DNA of 64,000 bases from Planctomycetaceae bacterium (GTDB taxonomy: Bacteria; Planctomycetota; Phycisphaerae; SM23-33), in assembly GCA_021371965.1 (NCBI GenBank), contig JAJFVE010000113.1:43683-107682 (forward strand). The letters run 5' to 3'. This document shows positions 27,625-35,682 of this stretch, in pieces. Positions within the stretch are counted from its first letter, which is position 1; each line of letters opens with the position of its first letter. The notes beneath the pieces are model-generated. The model was not told the DNA's origin, did not search any database, and saw nothing but the letters and a program-made list of their open reading frames with translations. The position numbers were made by a program, and so were the translations under genes.

Positions 27625-27806
27625 GATAAATACTCCCGGCGGTTCCAGCTTCGCTTCATTAACTTCGTCGGCAAGGGCTGCAGCGGCCTTCAATAACGCG
27701 CGATTTTTTCCGCAGGAAATCGCCCGCCGTCGTCGGTACGGCCATGGGTGATGGCGCTGTGACACGTCTTTTGGAGACGCTTGAGCTTTAATTGCCCTCG
27801 CGCGCG

Positions 27807-27835
27807 TTGATATCCGCGCCTCCAGGCCTTAGCAT
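27807..27835 (+). promoter_or_regulatory. Candidate promoter of the LeuC-like gene
   Basis: TTGATA (27807-27812) and TAGCAT (27830-27835) are 17 bases apart. A start of transcription near 27842 would place almost the whole 5' leader inside the family A repeat. Confidence 0.4.
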
Positions 27836-27843
27836 AGCGATTG

Positions 27844-27880
27844 TTCAATTGGAAATTGCCAATTGGAAATTGGAAATCGA
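27844..27880 (+). repeat. Dispersed GGAAATTGGAAAT repeat (family A, copy 3)
   Basis: Ends two bases before the LeuC start codon. Its first 26 bases (TTCAATTGGAAATTGCC...) are nearly identical to the reverse complement of the copy at 32622. Confidence 0.75.
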
Positions 27881-27882
27881 TT

Positions 27883-29229
27883 ATGTCCATGACCATCACA
27901 GAAAAGATCCTGGCCCGCCACGCCGGGCGCGGCAGTGTCAGCCCCGGCGAAAATATCTGGTGCGATGTCGACGTGCTGATGACGCACGACGTCTGCGGGC
28001 CCGGGACCATCGGCATCTTCCAGACCGAGTTCGGCAAGACCGCCCGCGTCTGGGACGCCGACAAGGTCGTCATCATTCCCGACCACTATATCTTCACCGC
28101 CGACCCCAAGGCCCATCGCAACATCGAGATCCTGCGGGCCTTCGCGCACAGCCAGGGTCTCAAGCATTTCTACGACGCCGACTTCGTCAAGAGCGGCCTG
28201 ACCGGCTGCCCCGCGCCGTACAAGGACGCCGCCAACACGCCCTACCGCGGCGTCTGTCACGTCGCCCTGCCGCAGATGGGCCACACGCGCCCGGGCGAGC
28301 TGCTGCTGGGCACCGACAGCCACACCTGCACGCACGGGGCCTTCGGCGAGTTCGCCACGGGCATCGGCAACACCGAGGCCGGATTCGTGCTGGGCACGGG
28401 CAAGCTCTGGCTCAAGGTGCCCGCGAGCATGAAGTTCGTCGTGCACGGCAAGCTGCCGGCGTACTGCATGGCCAAGGACCTGATCCTCGACATCATCGGG
28501 CGCATCGGCGTCGACGGCGCCAACTACTGCGCGATGGAATTTGCCGGCTCCGCGATCGAGGCCCTGGACATCGACGAGCGCTGCACGATCTGCAACATGG
28601 CCATCGAGGCCGGCGGCAAGAACGGGATCATCGCAGCCGACAAGAAGACTACCGCGTTCGTCAAGAGCCGCACCGACAAGCCGTTCCAGGCTGTCGCCAG
28701 CGACCCCGGCGCAAAGTACGCCTCGGTGATGGAACTCGACGCCGACACGCTCGAGCCCACCGTGGCGTGTCCGCACTCGCCCGACAAGCGGGCTCTGGCG
28801 CGAGAGAAGAAGTCCGTCAAGATCGACCGCTCGTACATCGGCTCATGCACCGGCGGCAAGATCGCTGACTTCATGGCCGCCGCGGGCGTGCTGGCCGGAC
28901 GCAAGGTCAAGGTGCCCACGTTCATCGTGCCGGCGACCATCGAGACCGACCAGGACCTCGACCGCTGCAAGATGGGCAACAAGACGTTGCGAGAGATCTT
29001 CGCAGCCGCCGGGTGCAACATCGGACAGGCCGGTTGCGCCGCGTGCCTGGGCGGGCCCAGCGACACCTTCGGGCGGGCGAACGAACCGATCACCGTGGTG
29101 GCGACGACCAACCGCAACTTCCCCGGCCGCATGGGCCATAAGGAAGCCAACGTGTATCTGGCCAGTCCGTTGACAGCGGCGGCCAGCGCCATCGCCGGAC
29201 ACATCGCCGACCCCCGCGACGTGAAGTAG
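27883..29229 (+). CDS. leuC: Aconitase-family hydro-lyase, 3-isopropylmalate dehydratase large subunit type
   Basis: 448 aa. Probably isomerises 2- and 3-isopropylmalate in leucine synthesis together with a separate small subunit. Family motifs include TDSHTCTHGAFG, GSCTGGK and CAACLGGP, which supply the three [4Fe-4S] cysteines. The sequence resembles the shorter LeuC/homoaconitase class. The start is ATG 27883 or 27889; no clear Shine-Dalgarno is seen because repeat DNA abuts the start. No leuD is adjacent or elsewhere in the window, so homoaconitase-type or another dehydratase activity remains possible. Confidence 0.8.
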   Translation: MSMTITEKILARHAGRGSVSPGENIWCDVDVLMTHDVCGPGTIGIFQTEFGKTARVWDADKVVIIPDHYIFTADPKAHRNIEILRAFAHSQGLKHFYDADFVKSGLTGCPAPYKDAANTPYRGVCHVALPQMGHTRPGELLLGTDSHTCTHGAFGEFATGIGNTEAGFVLGTGKLWLKVPASMKFVVHGKLPAYCMAKDLILDIIGRIGVDGANYCAMEFAGSAIEALDIDERCTICNMAIEAGGKNGIIAADKKTTAFVKSRTDKPFQAVASDPGAKYASVMELDADTLEPTVACPHSPDKRALAREKKSVKIDRSYIGSCTGGKIADFMAAAGVLAGRKVKVPTFIVPATIETDQDLDRCKMGNKTLREIFAAAGCNIGQAGCAACLGGPSDTFGRANEPITVVATTNRNFPGRMGHKEANVYLASPLTAAASAIAGHIADPRDVK

Positions 29230-29252
29230 AAGATTGGGTGGCATGGTGCCAC

Positions 29253-29311
29253 TTGCCGCTTGTGGCTTGGCAGCTTCTGCTTACCAGACAACTGCCAAGC
29301 CGCAAGCGGCA
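29253..29311. repeat. Inverted repeat GCCGCTTGTGGCTTGGCAG (family H, copy 1)
   Basis: Arms at 29253-29273 and 29291-29311 pair over about 20 bases with a 17-base loop, just after the LeuC gene. Single arms of the same family occur at 39201 and 62761. It may also act as a transcription terminator, but no T-run follows. Confidence 0.7.
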
Positions 29312-29346
29312 GAGGGCCATGACACCGGGTATAAAGGAGCCATGGC

Positions 29347-29925
29347 ATGTTCGAGTACAGCGGGTATCAGCTTCGCAGGAAGGTGCTGACGTTCGCCGGC
29401 GCCAAGGTACACGTGACCGACGAGCAGGGCATTCTGGCGGCTTTCGTGCACATGAAGGCCTTCAAGCTCAAGGAAGACATCCGCGTCTATCGCGACGAGC
29501 AGCGGGCCGACGAGCTGATGCAGATCAAGGCGCGGAAGATCATCGACTTCTCCAGCGCCTATGACGTGGTCGAGTCGGCGACCGGACGTAAGCTCGGCGC
29601 CCTGCGCCGCCGCGGGCTCAAGAGCATCGTGCGCGACGAGTGGCAGATTCTCGATTCCCAGGACAACGAGGTCGGCAAGATCGTCGAGGACAGCGCGGCC
29701 TTGGCGCTCGTTCGCCGGTTCGTCGAGTTCGCGGCGCTGATCCTGCCGCAGAAATATCGCGGCACCATCGGCGACGACCACGTGATGTCCTTCAAGCAGA
29801 ACTTCAATCCCTTCGTGATGAAGATCGCTCTGGACTTCGCCCCCGAAGCGAAAGGCCGCATTGAGCCGGGCTTGGCCATCGCCGCGGGAATCCTGCTGTG
29901 CGTCATCGAAGGCAAGCAGAACTGA
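29347..29925 (+). CDS. LURP-one-related (LOR/scramblase-like) protein
   Basis: 192 aa, soluble, beta-rich, with a hydrophobic C-terminal helix (EPGLAIAAGILLCVIEG). The pattern of short strands (YQLRRKVLTFAGAKVHVTDE; ILDSQDNEVGKIVEDS) and the C-terminal helix resemble the tubby-like LOR fold shared with phospholipid scramblases. AAGGAG precedes the ATG by seven bases. Function in bacteria is unknown. It ends one base before a convergent gene. Confidence 0.6.
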   Translation: MFEYSGYQLRRKVLTFAGAKVHVTDEQGILAAFVHMKAFKLKEDIRVYRDEQRADELMQIKARKIIDFSSAYDVVESATGRKLGALRRRGLKSIVRDEWQILDSQDNEVGKIVEDSAALALVRRFVEFAALILPQKYRGTIGDDHVMSFKQNFNPFVMKIALDFAPEAKGRIEPGLAIAAGILLCVIEGKQN

Positions 29926-29926
29926 T

Positions 29927-31129
29927 CTACTTCAGCAGCTTCAGTTCCACCACGCACAAGGCGTAGCGCGAGCCGGGCGGGTCGGCGGGCAGCTTGTGCT
30001 GCCAGTTGGCGGAGTACCACAGCCAGAGCGTGCGGCCGTCTGGGCTGATGAATTTGCTGGGGAAGTTCAGGAAGTAAGCCTGGGCGCCGAAGGCCGGCAA
30101 GTGGGCGATCAGGCGATAGGGGCCGGTGATGGCGTCGGCTTCGAGAATCGTCGTGTCGAACGTGCCCTCGCCGGTAATCCCGCCGTTGGTGGTGCAGAGC
30201 AGGTACTTCTTGAGCGGGGCGTTGTAGGTGATCGTCACGCAGCCCAGTCGCTCGTTCCACTCCAGCAGCGGCTTGATCTGCGAGAAATCCTTCGCCCAGA
30301 TCGGCTGGCCCTTGACGTCGTGGCCGGCGAAGAACTCGTACTTGCTGATGTCGTTGATGTTCTCCGGCGAGGGCGTCACGCGGGCCATGTAGATCTGGTC
30401 GCCGCTGACCCACGTACACGGAGCGTCCTTGCGCGTCGCGCCGTGGCCGACGAGGTACATCTTGCCGTCGGGGCTGTGCTGCATGTCGCGGCCGAAGTCT
30501 ACCACGTGCGGCGTGCCCATCTTGATCTTGCCACCGTTCTTGCCCGACTCGCCAAAGAGCGGCTTGGCGGGCGTCAGCGGCGTCTCGGTCCAGGTCTTGC
30601 CGAAGTCTTTCGATACGCGAAAGCCCACCATCGGCCCCAGCGTGTCCCACTGATACGTCGCCTTGTCCAGTGCATACGTGGCATAGTACCACACGCCCTT
30701 GTAGACCAGGCTGCCGCAGGGATAGCGGCCCTGGTACGGCTCGGCCAGCGCCTTGATCACGCCCAGCGGCGTGACGGTCAGCTTCATCGGGTCCTCGCCG
30801 GTGATAACGGCGTTGCCGGTCTTGAGCGGCCCGGGCACCGAATAGCATCGCATTCCGTTGACGACGCCGTCGGTCCATGGCGAGTATAGATTGCCGTCGG
30901 CCGCCCAGGAGGGGTACCACGTGTCGGCGTCGGTGTAGGTCTGCATGCGCCCGGTCCACTCCAGGCCCGTGATCTCCTTGGAAGGCTCGAAGGGGCAACT
31001 GCTCGGCCGCGACGAGGCCCACTTGCCCGGGCCGTACTTGACCGATGCTCGCGGCGGTTTTGCGACGGCAATCGCTGACAAGAAGATCACACCGAGCAGA
31101 CACGTCAGGATCGTTGCGGTCTTGTTCAT
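29927..31129 (-). CDS. Secreted sialidase/GH43-like beta-propeller protein
   Basis: 400 aa. Signal peptide MNKTATILTCLLGVIFLSAIAVA. One clear Asp-box (SKDFGKTW) plus repeated strand patterns (DGNLYSPW; SPDGKMYLVG; SPDGRTLWLWYS) suggest a five- or six-bladed propeller of the sialidase or GH43 kind. GGAG lies seven bases before the ATG at 31129; the frame upstream passes through repeat DNA and is not coding. The neighbour is a fucosidase, so a role in glycan breakdown is likely. The substrate is unknown. Confidence 0.65.
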   Translation of the reverse strand: MNKTATILTCLLGVIFLSAIAVAKPPRASVKYGPGKWASSRPSSCPFEPSKEITGLEWTGRMQTYTDADTWYPSWAADGNLYSPWTDGVVNGMRCYSVPGPLKTGNAVITGEDPMKLTVTPLGVIKALAEPYQGRYPCGSLVYKGVWYYATYALDKATYQWDTLGPMVGFRVSKDFGKTWTETPLTPAKPLFGESGKNGGKIKMGTPHVVDFGRDMQHSPDGKMYLVGHGATRKDAPCTWVSGDQIYMARVTPSPENINDISKYEFFAGHDVKGQPIWAKDFSQIKPLLEWNERLGCVTITYNAPLKKYLLCTTNGGITGEGTFDTTILEADAITGPYRLIAHLPAFGAQAYFLNFPSKFISPDGRTLWLWYSANWQHKLPADPPGSRYALCVVELKLLK

Positions 31130-31150
31130 GTTGAACTCCGGGTCGAAGAC

Positions 31151-31293
31151 GGGGAGAGCGGGATTAGCGGGATTAAGAAGACTAAGAGGATTGACAACAA
31201 GAGAGGGCAAGCAAGAGAAGCGCACTTCCTGTTGTTTCCAATCGATTCTTCTTAATCCTCTTAATCCTGTAAATCCGCGTAATCCCGCTCTCC
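31151..31293. repeat. Split inverted repeat, GGATTAAGAGGATT arms (family C, copy 1)
   Basis: Arms at 31151-31201 and 31243-31293 are imperfect reverse complements (GGGAGAGCGGGATTA...), separated by about 41 bases. They fill the gap between the sialidase-like gene's leader and the end of the GH29 gene. A single arm recurs at 53029-53081. Confidence 0.8.
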
Positions 31294-31298
31294 CAGCT

Positions 31299-32597
31299 CT
31301 ATTTCTTCTTTGCCGCCGCCTTGGCGGCTTTGCGTTCGAAGGCCATCGTCTTGAGCCCGATGGCGAAATCCTGTCGCGGGTTGCCGGCGAAGCGGATCTT
31401 CAGCAGCGGCACGCCGACTGTCTCGTCGGGGTTCTTCTCGGGCAGGCCCTTGATCAGCAGCCGGTCGTACGTCTGCGTGAAAGGCAGCTTCTTGTTGCCC
31501 GGGATCAGCGTGATGTCTTTGACCCTCGTGCGGATGCGCCCGATGGATCGCTCGAAGGGCGTCCAGTTGAACAGCCACATATAGTGGCAGTCGCCCTTGC
31601 GGGTGTACGAGTCGCGCAGGCCCGTGCCCTGGACGCGGTCGACGTGGCCGTAAACCACCTCGGCCCCGTACTTCTTCATCCACGCGCCAACGTCACGCAG
31701 GGCCTTTTCGGCCGGGCCGGGCACGTTTCCTTTGGCGTCGGGGCCGATGTTCAGCAGCAGGTTGCCCGCCCCGGCCGTCACCGCCCGCAGCGTGTCCAGG
31801 ATGCCCGCCGGCGTGCTGTACTGCGATGGTTTGGCCCTGGCCGCATAGCCCCAGGAGCCGGTGGTGGTCATGCAGGCCTCCCAGTCGCGCCCTTGCGGCA
31901 GACCGCCCTTGACGTGCCCTTCCGAGCCGGTGTCGAAATCTTCCGGCGTCAGCGAGCGGTCGTTGATCAGAATCTCCGGCTGGAGCTTGCGGGCCATCGC
32001 GTTGAGCTTGACGCTCTGCCATTCCTCGATCTTCATGAACGGCCAGCTCAGGTCGTACCAGAGGATGTCGATCTTGCCGTAGTTGCTCATCAACTCGCGG
32101 ACGCAGCCGTGCGTGAAGTCGATGAACCGCTTGTAGGCGCCCTTGTTCTCGATGCAGCGGGCGCCGTCGGGATGATGCCAGTCCATCAGCGAGTAGTACA
32201 GGCCGACCTTCATGCCGTACTCGCGGGCGGCCGCGACGTACTCGGCCACCAGGTCGCGCCCGCAGCCGCGCTTGACGGAGTTGAAGTTGGTCAGCTTGGA
32301 ATCCCACAGGCAGTAGCCTTCGTGGTGCTTAGCGGTCATGACCATGTACTTCATGCCGGCCTCGGCGGCGAGCTTGGCCCAGGCGCGCGGGGCGTTGGGC
32401 CTGGGCTTGAAGGCGTCGGCGTACTTTTCATATTCCTTGACCGGAATCTGTTCGACGTTCATGGCCCACTCGCCGCGCCCATGCACGGCGTAAGCGCCCC
32501 AGTGGATGAACATGCCAAACCGCGCGTCGCGCCACCAGGCGATGCGGCGTTCGTGGGCAGGATCGTAGGGGTACTTGGCGGGGGCGGTCTTCTTCAT
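31299..32597 (-). CDS. Alpha-L-fucosidase, GH29 family
   Basis: 432 aa. Hydrolyses terminal alpha-L-fucose from glycans. GH29 hallmarks are FGMFIHWGAYAV (about residues 27-38), TAKHHEGYCLWDS (88-100) and ILWYDLSWP, in which Asp182 fits the catalytic nucleophile. The protein is shorter than many GH29 enzymes, lacks a C-terminal beta domain of full size and has no signal peptide, so it is predicted cytoplasmic. GAGGAG lies about ten bases before the ATG. It is next to a secreted sialidase-like gene on the same strand. Confidence 0.9.
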   Translation of the reverse strand: MKKTAPAKYPYDPAHERRIAWWRDARFGMFIHWGAYAVHGRGEWAMNVEQIPVKEYEKYADAFKPRPNAPRAWAKLAAEAGMKYMVMTAKHHEGYCLWDSKLTNFNSVKRGCGRDLVAEYVAAAREYGMKVGLYYSLMDWHHPDGARCIENKGAYKRFIDFTHGCVRELMSNYGKIDILWYDLSWPFMKIEEWQSVKLNAMARKLQPEILINDRSLTPEDFDTGSEGHVKGGLPQGRDWEACMTTTGSWGYAARAKPSQYSTPAGILDTLRAVTAGAGNLLLNIGPDAKGNVPGPAEKALRDVGAWMKKYGAEVVYGHVDRVQGTGLRDSYTRKGDCHYMWLFNWTPFERSIGRIRTRVKDITLIPGNKKLPFTQTYDRLLIKGLPEKNPDETVGVPLLKIRFAGNPRQDFAIGLKTMAFERKAAKAAAKKK

Positions 32598-32621
32598 TGT
32601 GCGGGCTCCTCACGGGAAGGC

Positions 32622-32724
32622 ATTTCCAATTGGCAATTTCCAATTGAATGACAAGAACGATACCTCATAAGCCGCTCGATTGAGTTGTTATAAATTGGAA
32701 ATAGAAGATTGGAAATTGAAATTA
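32622..32724. repeat. Split inverted repeat of family A (copies 4 and 5)
   Basis: Left arm 32622-32647 (ATTTCCAATTGGCAATTTCC) and right arm 32692-32724 (AAATTGGAAATAGAAGATTG) are inverted around a 44-base spacer. The right arm contributes the prfA stop codon. Confidence 0.8.
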
Positions 32725-33825
32725 CAGATTGGCCAGCCGCTGGGCCTTGTCGTGGGTCATGAGGGCGTCGACGATTTCGTCTAGGTCGCCGGAGATGATG
32801 CGGTCGAGGTTGTAGTTGGCCCCGCCGCCTTCGCCTTTGAGGCGGTGGTCGGTGCAGCGGTTCTGCGGGAAGTTGTACGTGCGGACGCGCTGGCTGCGGT
32901 CGCCCGAGCCGATCATCGTCTTGCGCGTCGAAGCCTGCTCGGCGGCCTGGGCGCTGGTGAAGTGCTCGTACAGGCGGGCGGTGAGGATTCGCCGGGCCTT
33001 GGCGCGGTTCTTGTGCTGCGACTGCTCGTCACGCATCGAAACGGTGATGCCCGTCTCTTTATGTTCGAGCTTGACGGCCGACTCGACCTTGTTGACGTTC
33101 TGCCCGCCCGGACCGCCGGCGCGGCTGACATATTCGTTCACGTCCTTGTCCCAGTCGATCTTGATGTCGATCTCTTCGGGCTCGGGCAGCACCGCCACCG
33201 TGGCCGCCGAGGTGTGGATGCGACCTTGGGCCTCGGTGACCGGGACGCGCTGCACGCGGTGGCCGCCGCCTTCGTAACCCAGGCGGCTCCAGACGCCCTC
33301 GCCCTTGACGTTGACGACGACTTCTCGCAGGCCGCCCATTTCGCTGGGGCTGAAGGAGAGCGTCTCGAACTTCCACCCGCGGCGTTCGGCGTAGCGGCGG
33401 TACATGTCCAGCAGGTCGCGGGCGAAGAGTGCGGCCTCGTCGCCGCCGGTGCCGGCGCGGATTTCGAGCATGACTGAATCGATCTCGTCGTCGTCGCTCA
33501 TGACGAGCAGGCCTTTGACCTCTTCCAGGGCTGCGTCGGCCCCGGCGGCCAGTTCGTCCAGTTCCGCCTGGGCGAGCTCGCGCATGTCGGCGTCGGAGGC
33601 CGGGTCGTCGAGGATGGCCTGGGCCTGGTCGCGGTCGCCGGCCAGCTTGAGGTAGCGGCGATACGGCAGCACCAGCCGCCCCAGGCGCGAGTATTCCTTG
33701 GACAGCTCGACGATGCGCGCCCCGGACGAGGCGACCGTCGGGTCGTTCATCTTCGCCTCGATGCCGGAATACAACTGGTCGAGGTCGGCGAGCTTCTGCA
33801 GCAATGTGGTGTTGTTATTGGCCAT
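32722..33825 (-). CDS. prfA: Peptide chain release factor 1
   Basis: 367 aa. Recognises UAA/UAG and releases the nascent chain. GGQ lies in RAGGPGGQNVNKVES (about residues 231-245), and the codon-reading loop reads RVPVTEAQGRIHTS, the PxT form of RF1 rather than the SPF of RF2. The start at 33825 (MANNNTT) is where family similarity begins; the open frame continues to 33912 only through an intergenic repeat. rpmE lies immediately upstream on the same strand, a common bacterial arrangement. Confidence 0.95.
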   Translation of the reverse strand: MANNNTTLLQKLADLDQLYSGIEAKMNDPTVASSGARIVELSKEYSRLGRLVLPYRRYLKLAGDRDQAQAILDDPASDADMRELAQAELDELAAGADAALEEVKGLLVMSDDDEIDSVMLEIRAGTGGDEAALFARDLLDMYRRYAERRGWKFETLSFSPSEMGGLREVVVNVKGEGVWSRLGYEGGGHRVQRVPVTEAQGRIHTSAATVAVLPEPEEIDIKIDWDKDVNEYVSRAGGPGGQNVNKVESAVKLEHKETGITVSMRDEQSQHKNRAKARRILTARLYEHFTSAQAAEQASTRKTMIGSGDRSQRVRTYNFPQNRCTDHRLKGEGGGANYNLDRIISGDLDEIVDALMTHDKAQRLANL

Positions 33826-33830
33826 GTTCC

Positions 33831-33915
33831 GACTGCGGATTTCTGATTGCGGATTGGAAAACCCCGTCGGATGCGTCTTTCTAATCCGCAATCCGAAATC
33901 CCAAATCCGCAATCT
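33831..33915. repeat. Split inverted repeat, AATCCGCAATCC arms (family B)
   Basis: Arms at 33831-33865 and 33876-33915 are inverted (GACTGCGGATTTCTGATTGC versus AATCCGCAATCCGAAATCCC). The element sits directly upstream of prfA and, if translated, adds a spurious NPQSEIRS-type peptide. Confidence 0.8.
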
Positions 33916-33925
33916 AACGCGTCCA

Positions 33926-33967
33926 TATAAAAAGCGCCGAGGGACGGGTTGTCCGCGTCGGCGCTTT
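33926..33967 (-). terminator. Intrinsic terminator of rpmE
   Basis: On the minus strand AAAGCGCCGA and TCGGCGCTTTT pair around a loop, and the stem ends in TTTTTATA. It lies 14 bases after the rpmE stop. Confidence 0.8.
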
Positions 33968-33980
33968 CAATATATCGCAG

Positions 33981-34220
33981 CTACTTCTTGGTTTTCTTTT
34001 CGACGGGCTTCTTGAAGTAGTCGCCGCCGAACTTCTTCTGGAACTTCTCGACGCGGCCGGCCGTGTCGACGTACTTCTGCTTGCCGGTGTAGAACGGGTG
34101 GCACTTGGAGCAGATGTCCACCTGCACGTCGTGTCCAACGGCAGAGCGGGTCTTGAACGTCGCGCCGCAGGCGCAGCGGACGTTGATTTCGATGTACTTG
34201 GGATGAATGTCTGCCTTCAT
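33981..34220 (-). CDS. rpmE: 50S ribosomal protein L31, zinc-binding form
   Basis: 79 aa. Cys16, Cys18, Cys37 and Cys40 (CACG ... CSKC) form the zinc site of the C+ type. MKADIHPKY at the N-terminus is typical. GAGG lies six bases before the ATG. The basic C-terminal tail [10 protein letters not shown] is longer than in many homologues. Confidence 0.96.
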   Translation of the reverse strand: MKADIHPKYIEINVRCACGATFKTRSAVGHDVQVDICSKCHPFYTGKQKYVDTAGRVEKFQKKFGGDYFKKPVEKKTKK

Positions 34221-34297
34221 GGCAACCTCGTATTAGTGTTCCGTGCGAAGCCACATACTGTATCCATGCCCCGGCGAAGCGTCAAGCAGTTTCTGTA

Positions 34298-34840
34298 TTA
34301 CGGCGTCAGCGGTTTGAGGTTGTGTTTGCGGCGGATGTCGTTGGCGGCCGAGAGCAGCGATTTGTCTTCGCATAGCAGCCGCGTGAAATTGGCGGTGGAG
34401 ATGCCGATCCGCCCGGCCGCGTCCGAGGCGCGGGCGTCAGCGGCTTCGAGCAGGTCCAGCAGGAATGCGGCGACAGCCCAGAAGCGTTTGTCCCGTCGGC
34501 CGACGTCCACGCGGAGCGACCCGGCGGCCTGGCCGCCGCGGGCTACAAAGAGGCACTCGCTCACCGTCGCCGGCACGCGCAGGTCGCCGGGCTCGACGGG
34601 TTCCCGCAGGGCGCAGGCGATATGCATCCGAAGGCGCGAGACGGCGTGGCGGCGATTGTCCGCCTGGTATCTTGCCTCTTCGGCGCAGGCGACGATCCCC
34701 GTCGGTCGATGCACCAGCCGGACGGCAGTGGAGACTTTGTTGCGCCGTTGCCCGCCGGGTCCGGAGGCGCGATAGCCGTGGAAATCGCACTGCGCGATCA
34801 GGGCCTCGTCGTCCAGCAGCAGATATTCATCGCGGGTCAT
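34298..34840 (-). CDS. GGQ release-factor-like protein (RF-1 domain, ArfB/RF-H type)
   Basis: 180 aa. GGQ at residues 29-31 within ASGPGGQRRNKVSTAVRL places the peptidyl-tRNA hydrolysing domain at the N-terminus, with no codon-recognition domain. It lacks the classical basic tail of ArfB (the C-terminus ends IRRKHNLKPLTP, moderately basic). It is probably a ribosome-rescue or peptidyl-tRNA hydrolase factor. Sitting two genes upstream of prfA and next to rpmE supports a translation role. Confidence 0.75.
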   Translation of the reverse strand: MTRDEYLLLDDEALIAQCDFHGYRASGPGGQRRNKVSTAVRLVHRPTGIVACAEEARYQADNRRHAVSRLRMHIACALREPVEPGDLRVPATVSECLFVARGGQAAGSLRVDVGRRDKRFWAVAAFLLDLLEAADARASDAAGRIGISTANFTRLLCEDKSLLSAANDIRRKHNLKPLTP

Positions 34841-34881
34841 GAACGTTCAACCCCTTCATCGGGCCGCGGCTGCCCTAGGGA

Positions 34882-35682
34882 TTAGCGCCCCTTGACGACT
34901 TGGGCCATCACGTCGGCCAGTTGCGAATGATCGACGTTGCCCACGGCGCAGTAGGTGTAGCCGCCCACGCCGCAGGCGAGCATGTTCGAGCCGGCGGCGG
35001 AACTGCCCCGGGCGGCGTGGCCGTCGACCTGGATCGACGTGGTCATTCCCAGCGTGTCGACTTTGTCCGGCACGACCACCAGCGATACCGGCCCCTTGGG
35101 CGTCTTGAGCACGAAGCAGCCCACCGGCCGACCGCGGAACTTCTGCACGCAGCAGCACTCGACGTTGGTGCCCGCCCCACAGCACGGCGTCAGCGGCGAG
35201 CAGCCGGTCCTGGCCTTGACGAAGGCCCGCATCGCGCTCATGTCGCCGCAGAGCATGTTACTGCCGCCGGCGGCCATCGCCGCAACGTTCTGCTGATGGA
35301 TCTGGGCCAGCTCGATCTGGGCAGCCGTCGCACCCGCGGGCCAAAGTTGCATCACCAACCCCGCCGCCACGAGCACTATCGCCGCAGCCGCCAGCGACGC
35401 ATATCGCCACACGCGGGGAAAACGCACCGCGTGTCGTCTCGGCTTCGTCAACGGCAAGGCTTGCCCCGCGTGTTGCTGGCTCATGCCGACGGTCTGCCTG
35501 CGAATGCGGGCCGCCAACTCTGCCGGCGCCCGCACGCCTTCGTACGCTGTGCGCAGCCGCTCCCGCAGAGCGCGCATCCCCGCCAGCGCCTCGCGGCACT
35601 GGGCGCAGCCCGCCAAGTGCTCGCGGTGAGGCGCCTCGTCCAGCAGGGCCTCTTCAAATTGTTCCGCATTCAGATGCATCAT
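34882..35682 (-). CDS. Anti-sigma factor-like protein, zf-HC2 domain, Cys-rich C-terminus
   Basis: 266 aa. The N-terminal HLAGCAQC (HxxxCxxC) is the zinc-binding anti-sigma motif. One transmembrane helix (about residues 92-113) is followed by an extracytoplasmic domain with several Cys residues (CSPLTPCCG; VECCCVQKF; GCFVL). It starts with an ATGATG overlapping the stop of the sigma gene by four bases, so the pair is translationally coupled and it should inhibit that sigma factor. The Cys-rich exterior suggests sensing of redox or metal, which is inference. Confidence 0.8.
   Translation of the reverse strand: MMHLNAEQFEEALLDEAPHREHLAGCAQCREALAGMRALRERLRTAYEGVRAPAELAARIRRQTVGMSQQHAGQALPLTKPRRHAVRFPRVWRYASLAAAAIVLVAAGLVMQLWPAGATAAQIELAQIHQQNVAAMAAGGSNMLCGDMSAMRAFVKARTGCSPLTPCCGAGTNVECCCVQKFRGRPVGCFVLKTPKGPVSLVVVPDKVDTLGMTTSIQVDGHAARGSSAAGSNMLACGVGGYTYCAVGNVDHSQLADVMAQVVKGR

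Noticed and set aside
27841..27882. Upstream in-frame start for LeuC
   Set aside because: It lies inside the family A repeat and adds a peptide with no similarity to LeuC; the ATG at 27883 fits the family.
29253..29311. Remnant of leuD or terminator of LeuC
   Set aside because: It matches a dispersed repeat family, encodes nothing, and has no T-run, so only a repeat is claimed.
31151..31293. CRISPR array
   Set aside because: Units are short, imperfect and inverted, without regularly spaced identical repeats; no cas genes in the window.
33826..33912. N-terminal extension of RF1
   Set aside because: The added residues come from the AATCCGCAATCC repeat, not from a conserved RF1 domain.
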